Source of the DNA: CAXBID01 sp049791475
Lineage (GTDB): Bacteria > Bacteroidota > Bacteroidia > Flavobacteriales > Flavobacteriaceae
Assembly: GCA_049791475.1 (NCBI GenBank)
Contig: JBAQZZ010000295.1
Span: 1-17,472 of the forward strand
DNA length: 17,472 nt
Direction: 5' to 3'
Under the pieces are notes generated by a model that saw only the letters and a program-made list of their open reading frames with translations, was not told the DNA's origin and ran no database searches. Numbering within the stretch: the first letter of the stretch is position 1; each line of letters opens with the position of its first letter. The position numbers and the translations under genes are program-made. Positions 1-6,441 of this stretch are shown piece after piece.

Positions 1-193
1 GTCTTATATTCCAAGTCATGCGGGGACGTTAGTTTATTTTATGTCTGAGGATGTACAAAACGAATTAAATAGAATTGAAGCAGCCGGAGGTAAAGTACTT
101 CAACCTAAAACAGAGATCTCACCAGAACATGGTTTTATGGGCGTTTTTGAAGACACTGAAGGAAATAGAATAGCACTTCATTCACAAGCATAA
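1..193 (+). CDS. VOC (glyoxalase/bleomycin-resistance fold) family protein, 3' end only
   Basis: The gene is cut by the window edge. The reading frame starts at base 2 and gives 63 residues before TAA at 191-193. The visible part resembles the last third of a small single-domain VOC protein: a helix with an EAAGGKV turn, then a PEHGFMGVFEDTEGNRIALHS strand pair. In this fold the D/E-rich hairpin near GNRIALHS usually carries the last metal or substrate ligand, so the E of DTEGN is a candidate metal-binding residue. The VOC superfamily covers glyoxalases, dioxygenases, isomerases and drug-binding proteins, and the missing N-terminal part prevents a more specific call. The gene converges on the minus-strand gene at 245-1021 and shares a terminator with it. 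Confidence 0.8.
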   Translation, partial: SYIPSHAGTLVYFMSEDVQNELNRIEAAGGKVLQPKTEISPEHGFMGVFEDTEGNRIALHSQA

Positions 194-221
194 AAAAAGA
201 AGCTTTTAAGCCTCTTTTTTT
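194..221. terminator. Bidirectional rho-independent terminator
   Basis: A stem pairs AAAAAGA-A-GCT with AGC-C-TCTTTTT around a TTTA loop, with one A/C mismatch. It has a T run on the plus strand (215-221) and an A run on the other side, so it reads as a terminator in both directions. It begins just after the VOC stop codon and lies 24 bp from the stop of the opposing gene. Confidence 0.6.
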
Positions 222-244
222 ATAATATAAATTGATGTGAGTTT

Positions 245-1021
245 TTAAATTTTCCTGCTTCTACCTCTACTTAATACCTTGTATTCTTCATAGCATTCGC
301 TAATAGCATCAAGAATTTGCAAGTCGTTGGCTGTTTGTATAAAACCTTTTGAGTAGTTACATTGGCTTACAATTTCATCTAAATCAACACGTTCTACTTG
401 AAGTAAAACCGTTAGCATTTCTCTGTCAAAACGAGCCGCTAAAAGATTTCTAATTTCATCATCTTCTTTCATCTTTTTAAGCTTTCTCAACTCATTTGGT
501 TTTTTACCAAACATGCGATGTAAAAAGTCGGCTGGATTAAAAATGGATCCTATAATTTTACTAACTGTTCCTGGTGAATCAGCTTCATAACCAGCATTAG
601 GTAAACCTGAAATACTATAACGGTAATTGTTATTTATAATCGGAACTTGTTTTATATCAACTTCTAAAAAACCCGTAAGCTTTAATTGATTTACAACAAC
701 TTCTTCAAGTGCTAAGGCTAATTCAGTCAATTCAATTTTAGAACTTCCAAATTTTAACCAGTCATTAGTGACTCTAACTTTTATAGATTTAAATCCTAAA
801 TAAGAGAAATGAAGTGTGTCATTTACCTTTGCCGTAAGTTGAAATTCACCTTGTTTATTAGTAGTTGTACCTAAAACCTGGTTGAGGTTAACAATATTAA
901 CGCTCTCTAAAGGTTCGTCATTAGATGAATTTACAACTACCCCAAGTACTTTTTCAACCTCTTGTGCTAAACAAAAAGTAGAGGCCAATAAAAATATAAA
1001 AAGTAGTAGGTAATGCTTCAT
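245..1021 (-). CDS. Secreted carboxypeptidase-D-regulatory-like domain protein
   Basis: The protein has 258 residues. Residues 1-20 form a signal peptide ending in CLAQ. Residues 24-84 look like the beta-sandwich CarboxypepD_reg-like (Ig-like) domain found at the N-terminus of SusC/TonB-dependent receptors, with the usual order: GVV, a PLESVNIVN strand, GTTTNKQGEFQL and a final YLGFKSIKV. No beta-barrel follows. The rest (about 110-258) is a charged, mostly helical region of unknown function that includes a KKPNELRKLKKMKEDDEI stretch. Stand-alone proteins of this architecture are common in Flavobacteriia and are presumably periplasmic or surface-associated, but their job is not known to me. 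The ATG at 1019-1021 is well placed before the signal peptide. The gene lies 105 bp downstream of the helicase gene in the same direction and could be co-transcribed with it. Confidence 0.85.
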   Translation of the reverse strand: MKHYLLLFIFLLASTFCLAQEVEKVLGVVVNSSNDEPLESVNIVNLNQVLGTTTNKQGEFQLTAKVNDTLHFSYLGFKSIKVRVTNDWLKFGSSKIELTELALALEEVVVNQLKLTGFLEVDIKQVPIINNNYRYSISGLPNAGYEADSPGTVSKIIGSIFNPADFLHRMFGKKPNELRKLKKMKEDDEIRNLLAARFDREMLTVLLQVERVDLDEIVSQCNYSKGFIQTANDLQILDAISECYEEYKVLSRGRSRKI

Positions 1022-1126
1022 GTGTTTCTCTTAATCAACGCTAATTTTGTTATAAAAGTACTAAACAAAAAAACAAAAGAGCGCCTATAAGTTTTATTTT
1101 GACTAAAAATTAACAAAAAAGTTTAA

Positions 1127-2971
1127 CTATCTGCGAGAACGTCTAGGTCTAGCAAAGTTTGGTTTACTAGAATTTGAATCAGAATCTGAACGTCTTGGTC
1201 TATCTGAACTCGAGTTAGAATCGCCTCTTGAGCGCCTTGATTTAGAATAAGAATCTCCGCCACTACGTCTATCACTTCTGTTTCCAGAACCACCTTTTCT
1301 ATCATTGCGTTTTCCGCCACCACGTCTGTCGTTGCGTCTTCCGCCACCGCCACGGTTTTCAGATACTTCAACATTTACAAAGCGACCATCGTGTTTAAAG
1401 TCAGTAAAAAATGCTAAAACCTTTTCTTTAAGTTCGTTTTCAGTGTTAAAAAATGAGAAACTCTCTTTTACTTCAACTTTAAAAACATCATCTCTACCAA
1501 GTTCTAATTGCTCTTTTAAGAAATCTTTCAATTTCATCCAATCAAAACCATCTTTACTACCAACGTTTATAAAGTAACGTGTAGAATCAGATTTACCACC
1601 AAAATCTCGTCCGCCTTCACGTCCGCTATCTCTATCAAAAGAACCTTCAGCAACATTTAAGTTTTTAGATTTGTTGTAATAGTTAAAGAAACGTGTAAAC
1701 TCAACCGAGAAGAATTTTTTAATCAATTCATCTTTATCAGTATCAACAAACAAGTCGTTAATACTCGTTAAGTGTTTATCAATTTCATGATTAATTTCTG
1801 TATTATGAATTTTATTAGCAAGCGACATTAATTGCACTTCGCAAATATCTGCACCATCAGGAATTTCTTTTTTCTCGAATTTCTGATTTATTATACGCTC
1901 AATACTTTTTATTTTGCGCACTTCACTTTTAGAAACAATAACCATAGAGATTCCTGTTTTACCAGCACGACCAGTTCTACCAGAACGGTGTGTGTATATT
2001 TCAGGTTCATCAGGTAACTGGTAATTTATTACGTGTGTAATATCATCAACATCAATACCACGCGCAGCAACATCAGTAGCTACAAGCATTTGTATTTGTT
2101 GATTTCTAAACGATTTCATGACTAAATCACGCTGATTCTGACTCAAATCGCCGTGTAAAGCACCGGCACTATAACCATCTTCAATAAGATTTTCGGCTAC
2201 TTTTTGAGTATCCCGTTTTGTTCTACAAAAAATCACTGAAAATATATCAGGATTGGCGTCAGATAAACGCTTCAAAGCTTGGTAACGATCTCTAGAATTA
2301 ACTAAATAATACTCGTGAGAAACGTTATTAGTACTTTCATTTTTATTCCCAACAGTAATTTCCTGCGGATTATTCATGAATTTTTTAGCAATTATAGAAA
2401 CCTCTCTGGGCATCGTTGCAGAAAATAACCAGGTGTTTTTATCTTCTGGTGTGTGCGATAAAATATCGGTAATATCTTCTTTAAAGCCCATGTTTAGCAT
2501 TTCATCAGCCTCATCCAAAACACTGTATTGTATTTTAGAAATATCAACCAAACGTCTGCTAATCATATCCTTCATACGTCCAGGCGTAGCCACAATAATT
2601 TGTGCACCACGTTTTACCTCACGCGCTTGGTCTGTAATGCTCGATCCACCATAAATGGCAACCACATTTAAACCTTTACAATACTTACCATATTGCTTCA
2701 TTTCGTTGGTAATTTGCAAACAAAGTTCGCGTGTAGGCGATAAAATTAAACCTTGGGTTGTTCTGCTATTAATATCAATTTTTTGAAGCATAGGAAACCC
2801 AAAAGCTGCCGTTTTACCGGTTCCCGTTTGGGCTAATGCCACTAAATCGGTTTCCGACTCTAATAAAATTGGAATGGCTTTGTCTTGTACTTCACTTGGT
2901 TTTTCGAAACCTAAATCTGCAATAGCTTGCAATAGGTCGTCATTAAGACCTAAATCTTTGAATGTGTTCAT
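1127..2971 (-). CDS. DEAD-box ATP-dependent RNA helicase (DeaD/CsdA-like) with RG-rich tail
   Basis: The 614-residue protein carries the full DEAD-box set: Q motif (GFEKPSEVQ, 21-29), Walker A AQTGTGKT (47-54), PTREL (79-83), TPGR (129-132), DEAD (153-156), SAT (184-186), ATDVAARGIDV (298-308) and HRSGRTGRAG (328-337). Residues about 464-538 look like a DbpA-type RNA-binding domain (RYFINVGSKDG start). Residues 539-614 form a low-complexity tail rich in Arg, Gly, Ser and Asp with repeated GGG-R-ND-R units, a likely unspecific RNA-binding arm. Proteins of this type unwind structured RNA in ribosome assembly and cold adaptation. The ATG at 2969-2971 fits the usual MxTFKDLGL start. A strong -7 box and a structured leader lie upstream, suggesting post-transcriptional control. 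The exact DeaD/CsdA/RhlE subgroup is uncertain. Confidence 0.95.
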   Translation of the reverse strand: MNTFKDLGLNDDLLQAIADLGFEKPSEVQDKAIPILLESETDLVALAQTGTGKTAAFGFPMLQKIDINSRTTQGLILSPTRELCLQITNEMKQYGKYCKGLNVVAIYGGSSITDQAREVKRGAQIIVATPGRMKDMISRRLVDISKIQYSVLDEADEMLNMGFKEDITDILSHTPEDKNTWLFSATMPREVSIIAKKFMNNPQEITVGNKNESTNNVSHEYYLVNSRDRYQALKRLSDANPDIFSVIFCRTKRDTQKVAENLIEDGYSAGALHGDLSQNQRDLVMKSFRNQQIQMLVATDVAARGIDVDDITHVINYQLPDEPEIYTHRSGRTGRAGKTGISMVIVSKSEVRKIKSIERIINQKFEKKEIPDGADICEVQLMSLANKIHNTEINHEIDKHLTSINDLFVDTDKDELIKKFFSVEFTRFFNYYNKSKNLNVAEGSFDRDSGREGGRDFGGKSDSTRYFINVGSKDGFDWMKLKDFLKEQLELGRDDVFKVEVKESFSFFNTENELKEKVLAFFTDFKHDGRFVNVEVSENRGGGGRRNDRRGGGKRNDRKGGSGNRSDRRSGGDSYSKSRRSRGDSNSSSDRPRRSDSDSNSSKPNFARPRRSRR

Positions 2972-3124
2972 TTTTTTGTTTAATGTATGCGATTTGTAAT
3001 GCAGTGTTACATAAGAAGCGAATCGACATACTTAAACCTAACTTCCGGTAACACATCCTCACTCTGAGGAATTTTAGTAAAACTAACCTCGTACTCATTA
3101 CGAGGGCTCCACCTATTAATTTCA
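2972..3124 (-). promoter_or_regulatory. Structured 5' leader of the helicase mRNA
   Basis: The untranslated stretch between the predicted transcription start (about 3123) and the ATG is near 150 nt and carries three consecutive hairpins. In mRNA order they are: a 7-bp stem CCTCGTA/TACGAGG with a 5-nt loop (3105-3087); directly adjacent, a 5-bp stem TTAGT/ACTAA with a 3-nt loop (3086-3074); then a 5-bp stem CCTCA/TGAGG with a 3-nt loop (3069-3057). The CCTC and GAGG arms of the first and third hairpins could also pair with each other. An ATG lies in the loop of the first hairpin (3098) and opens a 51-codon frame ending at 2943, overlapping the helicase start by 29 nt. Cold-shock helicase mRNAs often have long leaders, so autoregulation or thermoregulation is a reasonable inference. 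Confidence 0.45.
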
Positions 3125-3129
3125 AGCGG

Positions 3130-3162
3130 CAAAGATACACTATTTTTTGTCATTCAGAGCAA
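3130..3162 (-). promoter_or_regulatory. Promoter of the helicase gene (Bacteroidota type)
   Basis: On the minus strand the perfect -7 box TATCTTTG lies at 3137-3130, with a TTG -33 element at 3162-3160 and a spacer of 22 nt. The -33 TTG sits inside the short dispersed repeat at 3148-3177. Transcription should start near 3123. Confidence 0.6.
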
Positions 3163-3286
3163 AGCGAAGAATCTCTAAATTATTTTTAGTTTTTGGGCGT
3201 TTTAACACGCTTTCCGCTATATCTTTCTTGTGCTGAAGGTGTTTCAGTATTTCATCAAGTGTTTTCTTAATATCTTGGAAATAGGT
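3140..3286 (-). pseudogene. Protein-like remnant with no start codon, possible gene fragment
   Basis: This open frame of 48 codons runs from just after an in-frame TAA to a TAG at 3142-3140. It reads like part of a charged helical protein (start TYFQDIKKTLDEILKHLQ, then KDIAESVLKRPKTKNN) and ends in EILRFALNDKK, where it runs into the dispersed repeat. It has no ATG, GTG or TTG start before the helical part. The composition suggests the decayed 3' end of a gene, but I do not recognise the family, and chance coding potential cannot be excluded. Its stop overlaps the helicase -7 box. Confidence 0.25.
3148..3177. repeat. Short dispersed repeat, one half (GTCATTC...GAATCTCT type)
   Basis: The stretch starting TTGTCATTCAGAGC and ending GAAGAATCTCT has the form of a small intergenic repeat common in Bacteroidota genomes, as I remember them: GTCATTC, a short variable core, then GAATCT. 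It lies upstream of the helicase promoter and supplies its -33 element. Two other stretches of similar style occur in this window (5084-5101 and 6358-6438). Confidence 0.4.
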
Positions 3287-3395
3287 TTAAACAAACTACA
3301 TAGTTGAGCACAAAAAAGGATGCCGCATCAATCGTTAACGCACTTGTTTGCTAACTAATAGATTTAATTGGATTTTTTTATTTTTTGTAGAGGTT

Positions 3396-3680
3396 CGTCT
3401 AACCGTCGTCGAGTGTGATTTCGTTGGCTCTAGTTTAAAATAGTGTTGATAATTGCAAATAAAATTAATTATTTAGTGTATTTGTATGTGATTTTTAAAA
3501 TCGATCAATCTCAAAACTTTTAAATTTAGGCGATTCAAGCATAATACCTATTTTGCACTAGAGCCATTTCGTTACGTGTTTGAGCAACTAAATTAGTAAA
3601 TACAAACCGAATAGAAAATCTGCGAAGATTTTAGTAAGTAGACGAGTACTAGCAATTACTTATAGGCAGTGTTGTTAGCA
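3396..3680 (-). repeat. Structured repeat, copy A (interrupted by a MITE), attC-like
   Basis: Outside the inserted MITE, this stretch aligns with 11558-11694 (copy B). Shared blocks are CGTYTAAC at the outer end, TTAGTAAATA, AAAATC, the loop GCGA, GATTTT, GTAAGTAG, AGCAATTA, TTATA and CAGTGTT. A 7-bp hairpin AAAATCT-GCGA-AGATTTT lies at 3615-3632. Read in the direction of the neighbouring gene, the repeat begins about 5 bases after the serine-hydrolase stop codon and ends in GTTAGAC, which fits the integron-site core GTTRRRY. The gene-side core is less good (GCTAAC). It could be an integron-like recombination site, another kind of palindromic repeat, or a 3'-UTR RNA element. Confidence 0.55.
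3426..3565. mobile_element. 140-bp MITE with 18-bp terminal inverted repeats and 8-bp target duplication
   Basis: The left end reads GGCTCTAGTTTAAAATAG (3426-3443). The right end (3548-3565) is its reverse complement with 2 mismatches in 18. Perfect direct repeats ATTTCGTT flank the element at 3418-3425 and 3566-3573. The interior is AT-rich and too short for a transposase. The GGCTCT start and the 8-bp duplication resemble the ISL3 family, so a related transposase elsewhere in the genome probably moved it; that family assignment is an inference. The insertion splits repeat copy A, whose sequence rejoins cleanly when the element and one duplication are removed. Confidence 0.8.
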
Positions 3681-3685
3681 AATCA

Positions 3686-4882
3686 TTATTTTGTATTTAA
3701 GCTTGTATAAACTTCTTTTTCGAAAAGACGATAAAAATCATAGGATACTTTATCATTGAAAGGGAGAAATTGTGTAAAATATACTATTGCTATCCCTTTA
3801 TCTTTATCCAATGTGTAATATGAATTAGCAACTCCCGCCCAATATACTGAACCTTTTGTACGCACCATTTCGTCATTACTATTCTCAATTGCCCAAGATA
3901 AACTAAAGAGGTCCGATTCATCTGGAAAATGTCCTAATGTTTCTGGTAGCCCTTCATCTGGTAGGTCAAAATTGAGAGTAAGATCTTTCGGTAGGGCATT
4001 TTTAAACATCAATTCAACGGTTTCTGATTTCAGGATTTGACCGCCATCATATTTGCCATAATTCATTATACAATTAAGAAATGTTAGGTAATCCTTTGGT
4101 GACCCAAATAAACCTTCACCAGCAATGAATTCTGAAACTGGTGCTACTGGTATCCGAGGGTATTCTTTAAATCCACTTGAGTCGCGCGTTCCCCAAGACA
4201 CAATGTTTTCTTTTAAATTTTCGGGAACATTAAACCAAGTACTATTCATTTTCAAAGGTCCAGTAATATTTTCTCTAAAGTAATCTTCAAGATTTTTACC
4301 ACTTATTTTTTCTACGATTTTTCCTACCCAATCTGTATTTCTGCCATAATGCCATTTTTCACCAGCTTCAAATAATCTTGGTAGGTCATCATATTCCCAT
4401 CCCGTTGTATCGAATTTTTGCAGTTGGTCATCAAAAAAATCATATCCAAAACCGGCAGTGTGGGTTAATAGGTTTCTTAAAGTTATTGTTTTACTCGCTT
4501 TAACGAGTTCCCCTTCTTTAGTTAGTATTGGAATAGATGTCATTTCAGGCATTAGTTCATCTAAAGGGGCATCTAGACCAATTAAACCTTTTTCAACAAG
4601 TTGCAATGCAGCAACAGAGGCGATGGCCTTGGTCATTGAATAAATCCTAAAAATATTATTTTCATTTATCGTGTCTTTTCCACCCCAAATTGATGGTCCA
4701 AACGCATACCAACCTATTTTCCCTTCTCTGGTACTAAAACCCATAATCCCAGCAGGAAGGTTGCTATTTTGAAAGTAAGTTTTAAGTGGTGATACATTAA
4801 TTACTACTTTGCTTCCTTCTTTTTCAGTTTTGCACCCTGTTAATATCGAGATGGCAATTAGAGCAAATAATAATTTTTTCAT
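3686..4882 (-). CDS. Serine hydrolase lipoprotein, class C beta-lactamase/EstB-like fold
   Basis: The protein has 398 residues. A lipoprotein signal ends in the lipobox LTGC with Cys17 as lipidation site, so the mature enzyme should be membrane-anchored in the periplasm or at the outer membrane. The catalytic SxxK is S82-M-T-K85 in the context RIYSMTKAIASVAALQL. Tyr179 in HYGRNTD is the likely second catalytic residue, as in family VIII esterases and D-aminopeptidases. A WAG triad (348-350) takes the place of the KTG box. Other family signatures are LLTHTAG (138-144) and GEGLFGSPKDY (255-265). The length is normal. Substrate is unknown: an ester or a D-amino-acid peptide is likelier than a beta-lactam. 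The start ATG directly precedes the signal. The gene stands alone between a structured repeat at its 3' end and its own -7 box, like a self-contained cargo gene. Confidence 0.9.
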   Translation of the reverse strand: MKKLLFALIAISILTGCKTEKEGSKVVINVSPLKTYFQNSNLPAGIMGFSTREGKIGWYAFGPSIWGGKDTINENNIFRIYSMTKAIASVAALQLVEKGLIGLDAPLDELMPEMTSIPILTKEGELVKASKTITLRNLLTHTAGFGYDFFDDQLQKFDTTGWEYDDLPRLFEAGEKWHYGRNTDWVGKIVEKISGKNLEDYFRENITGPLKMNSTWFNVPENLKENIVSWGTRDSSGFKEYPRIPVAPVSEFIAGEGLFGSPKDYLTFLNCIMNYGKYDGGQILKSETVELMFKNALPKDLTLNFDLPDEGLPETLGHFPDESDLFSLSWAIENSNDEMVRTKGSVYWAGVANSYYTLDKDKGIAIVYFTQFLPFNDKVSYDFYRLFEKEVYTSLNTK

Positions 4883-4919
4883 AATAGAATGATTTTGGTT
4901 AGTTTAATGTTTACCAATG

Positions 4920-4949
4920 CAAAGATAAAGTTCCGTTTTAATGAACTTT
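4920..4949 (-). promoter_or_regulatory. Promoter with inverted repeat upstream of the serine hydrolase gene
   Basis: The minus strand carries a perfect -7 box TATCTTTG at 4927-4920, placing the start about 30 nt before the ATG. No TTG is seen at the -33 distance. Instead a perfect 7-bp inverted repeat AAAGTTC/GAACTTT with a 9-bp spacer fills 4927-4949 and touches the -7 box. Such a dyad could be an operator, perhaps for an activator replacing the -33 contact. Confidence 0.45.
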
Positions 4950-5083
4950 TTTGATTGTTAAACTAAAGTAGCCGAAAATTTTTATAAAGTCAAGTTTTCA
5001 ACCTAAAACAAAAAATCTCTTTGCTTTGTTAGTGCCTTTGCCTGCCGGTAGGTTTGCGTGATATATATTATGTGATTTCTCCT

Positions 5084-5101
5084 GTCGTCGAAATGACAAA
5101 G
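5084..5101. repeat. Short dispersed repeat fragment
   Basis: The bases TGTCGTCGAAATGACAAA with the preceding GATTTCTCC look like one half of another small Bacteroidota intergenic repeat (GATTTCTC, variable core, GAAATGACA). It lies just beyond the 3' end of the M48 protease gene. This is recognised by style only. Confidence 0.3.
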
Positions 5102-5111
5102 TGTTTCAAGC

Positions 5112-6344
5112 CTACTTCCTCAAATTCCCAATCCGTTCCAAAAGTGTAGGATGCGAATAATGCATAAACACATAAGCCGGATGTGGTGTTAAATTACTCA
5201 AACTATTTTTAGATAACTTTTTAAGCGAAGTAATAAGTGGTTCGCCTTTATAGGTGGTTTTAGCATAATCATCCGCTTGGTATTCAAACTTTCTTGAAAA
5301 TAGATTCATAATTAAACCTGTAATTTCAGAAATAGGCGAGTAGAGCAATCCAAAAGCAATCAATCCAATATGAAAACTCGGAATGGCAACACCCAGAGCT
5401 TGTGATAATAAGGGGTTTGAAATAAATAACGATAAAATATAAAGCGTAAAGCCCGTTAATAAAACGGAAGCAAATAAATTAAAGATGATGTGCTTCTTTT
5501 TGTAATGCCCAACTTCATGTGCTAAAACGGCAACAATTTCTTCATCTTCTAAATCATTAATCAATGTGTCATAAAGCGTAACACGTTTTTCGCTCCCAAA
5601 ACCTGAAAAATAGGCATTTGCTTTGGTGCTTCGTTTTGAGCCATCAATCACAAAAATTTTATCTAATTTAAAACCTACTGTTTTTGCATATTCTGAAATT
5701 TTATCGCGTAAACTACCAGCTTCCAACGGACTTTGCTTATTAAATAAAGGAACGATAAGTTTGGAGTAAAACATATTCATAAACAGCGTAAAAACTGTAA
5801 CAAGTGCCCAAGCATAAAGCCAAAAATAGCCTCCTGTTACTTGATAAAACCATATAATTAATGCTAAAATTCCACCGCCAACTACCGCCATCATGAGCCA
5901 ACCTTTTATTTTATCTAATAGAAATGTTTTAACCGTTGTTTTATTAAATCCGAATTTTTCTTCAATAACAAAGGTACTGTAATACGAAAATGGTGTGGTT
6001 AAAATATCGCTTCCAATCATTATAATTCCAAAGAAAATAAGTGCAACTATAATTGGGTTTTCGCTGTAACTTCTTGCGATATTATCTACAAATTCGAATC
6101 CATCAAACCATAAAAACCCTAAAGTTAAAAGGATAGAAAATGTTGAGGTTAGCAAACCAAATTTATAATTTGTGGCTTTATAGTTTTGCGATTTTTGGTA
6201 TTCGGTTTCATCATAAACATCCTGCAAATCTTTAGGAAGTGTATCATTGAAGTGTTTTGCATTTAAAGCATCCAGAATTTTATCTACAATAAAATTGATA
6301 ATAATTATGGCGATTATGATGTAAAAAAGGGTTGTTGATGTCAT
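5112..6344 (-). CDS. M48 family zinc metalloprotease, STE24/CAAX-protease-like
   Basis: The protein has 410 residues, normal for STE24-type M48 enzymes. Counting from the chosen start, zinc ligands are in HEVGH (276-280), with the third ligand Glu354 in FEYQADDYA. The upstream NAYFSGFGSEKRVTLYDTL block is characteristic of the family. About five to seven membrane segments surround the catalytic domain (about 5-20, 66-80, 98-112, 152-166, 172-192, 290-308, 325-342). Bacterial members are integral inner-membrane proteases usually linked to membrane-protein quality control; no prenylation is implied. I chose the ATG at 6344-6342 (MTSTTLFYIII) because the alternative six codons upstream lies inside the palindromic repeat. 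The gene is downstream of the methyltransferase gene in the same direction, 97 bp away. Confidence 0.92.
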   Translation of the reverse strand: MTSTTLFYIIIAIIIINFIVDKILDALNAKHFNDTLPKDLQDVYDETEYQKSQNYKATNYKFGLLTSTFSILLTLGFLWFDGFEFVDNIARSYSENPIIVALIFFGIIMIGSDILTTPFSYYSTFVIEEKFGFNKTTVKTFLLDKIKGWLMMAVVGGGILALIIWFYQVTGGYFWLYAWALVTVFTLFMNMFYSKLIVPLFNKQSPLEAGSLRDKISEYAKTVGFKLDKIFVIDGSKRSTKANAYFSGFGSEKRVTLYDTLINDLEDEEIVAVLAHEVGHYKKKHIIFNLFASVLLTGFTLYILSLFISNPLLSQALGVAIPSFHIGLIAFGLLYSPISEITGLIMNLFSRKFEYQADDYAKTTYKGEPLITSLKKLSKNSLSNLTPHPAYVFMHYSHPTLLERIGNLRK

Positions 6345-6357
6345 GTTATATTTTATT

Positions 6358-6438
6358 GTCATTGCGAGAAGCTTTTTAGCGACGTGGCAATCTTTTTAAA
6401 TTAAAAGATTACTTCGGTCTTGCTTCCCTCGTAATGAC
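6358..6438. repeat. Imperfect palindromic intergenic repeat (REP-like)
   Basis: The outer arms GTCATTGCGAG and CTCGTAATGAC pair with one G/T exception. Inner arms GCAATCTTTT and AAAAGATTAC also pair with one exception around a short AT loop. The element fills most of the gap between the methyltransferase and protease genes. In RNA it would form a long two-part hairpin that could attenuate transcription or protect the upstream message. Its style is that of a repeat scattered through Bacteroidota genomes. Confidence 0.6.
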
Positions 6439-6441
6439 GGT

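Larger units (their letters stand above)
3163..3685. other. Accessory intergenic region between helicase promoter and serine hydrolase
   Basis: This stretch of about 520 bases has no intact gene. Going up in coordinate it holds most of the protein-like remnant, about 110 bases with nothing recognisable apart from TTTGCTAAC (3347-3355), and the structured repeat copy A (3396-3680) interrupted by a MITE (3426-3565). TTTGCTAAC is repeated in inverted form as GTTAGCAAA at 3674-3682. The arrangement suggests several independent insertions at one place next to a core gene. Confidence 0.6.

Noticed and set aside
192..221. Possible small RNA at the VOC/secreted-protein junction
   Set aside because: The hairpin with T runs on both sides is explained fully by a terminator between convergent genes.
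1305..1577. Plus-strand frame opposite the helicase tail, rich in Pro and Arg
   Set aside because: It is the antisense shadow of the RG-rich tail codons.
2943..3140. 65-codon minus-strand frame over the helicase leader as a real protein gene
   Set aside because: It starts inside the promoter -7 box region, is mostly overlapped by stable hairpins, and the product resembles no protein I know. Only a short upstream frame from the ATG at 3098 is kept as a regulatory possibility.
5112..6362. M48 protease start at 6362, six codons further upstream
   Set aside because: That ATG lies within the palindromic repeat GTCATTGCGAG, and the extra residues are not family-like; the ATG at 6344 directly precedes the first membrane helix.
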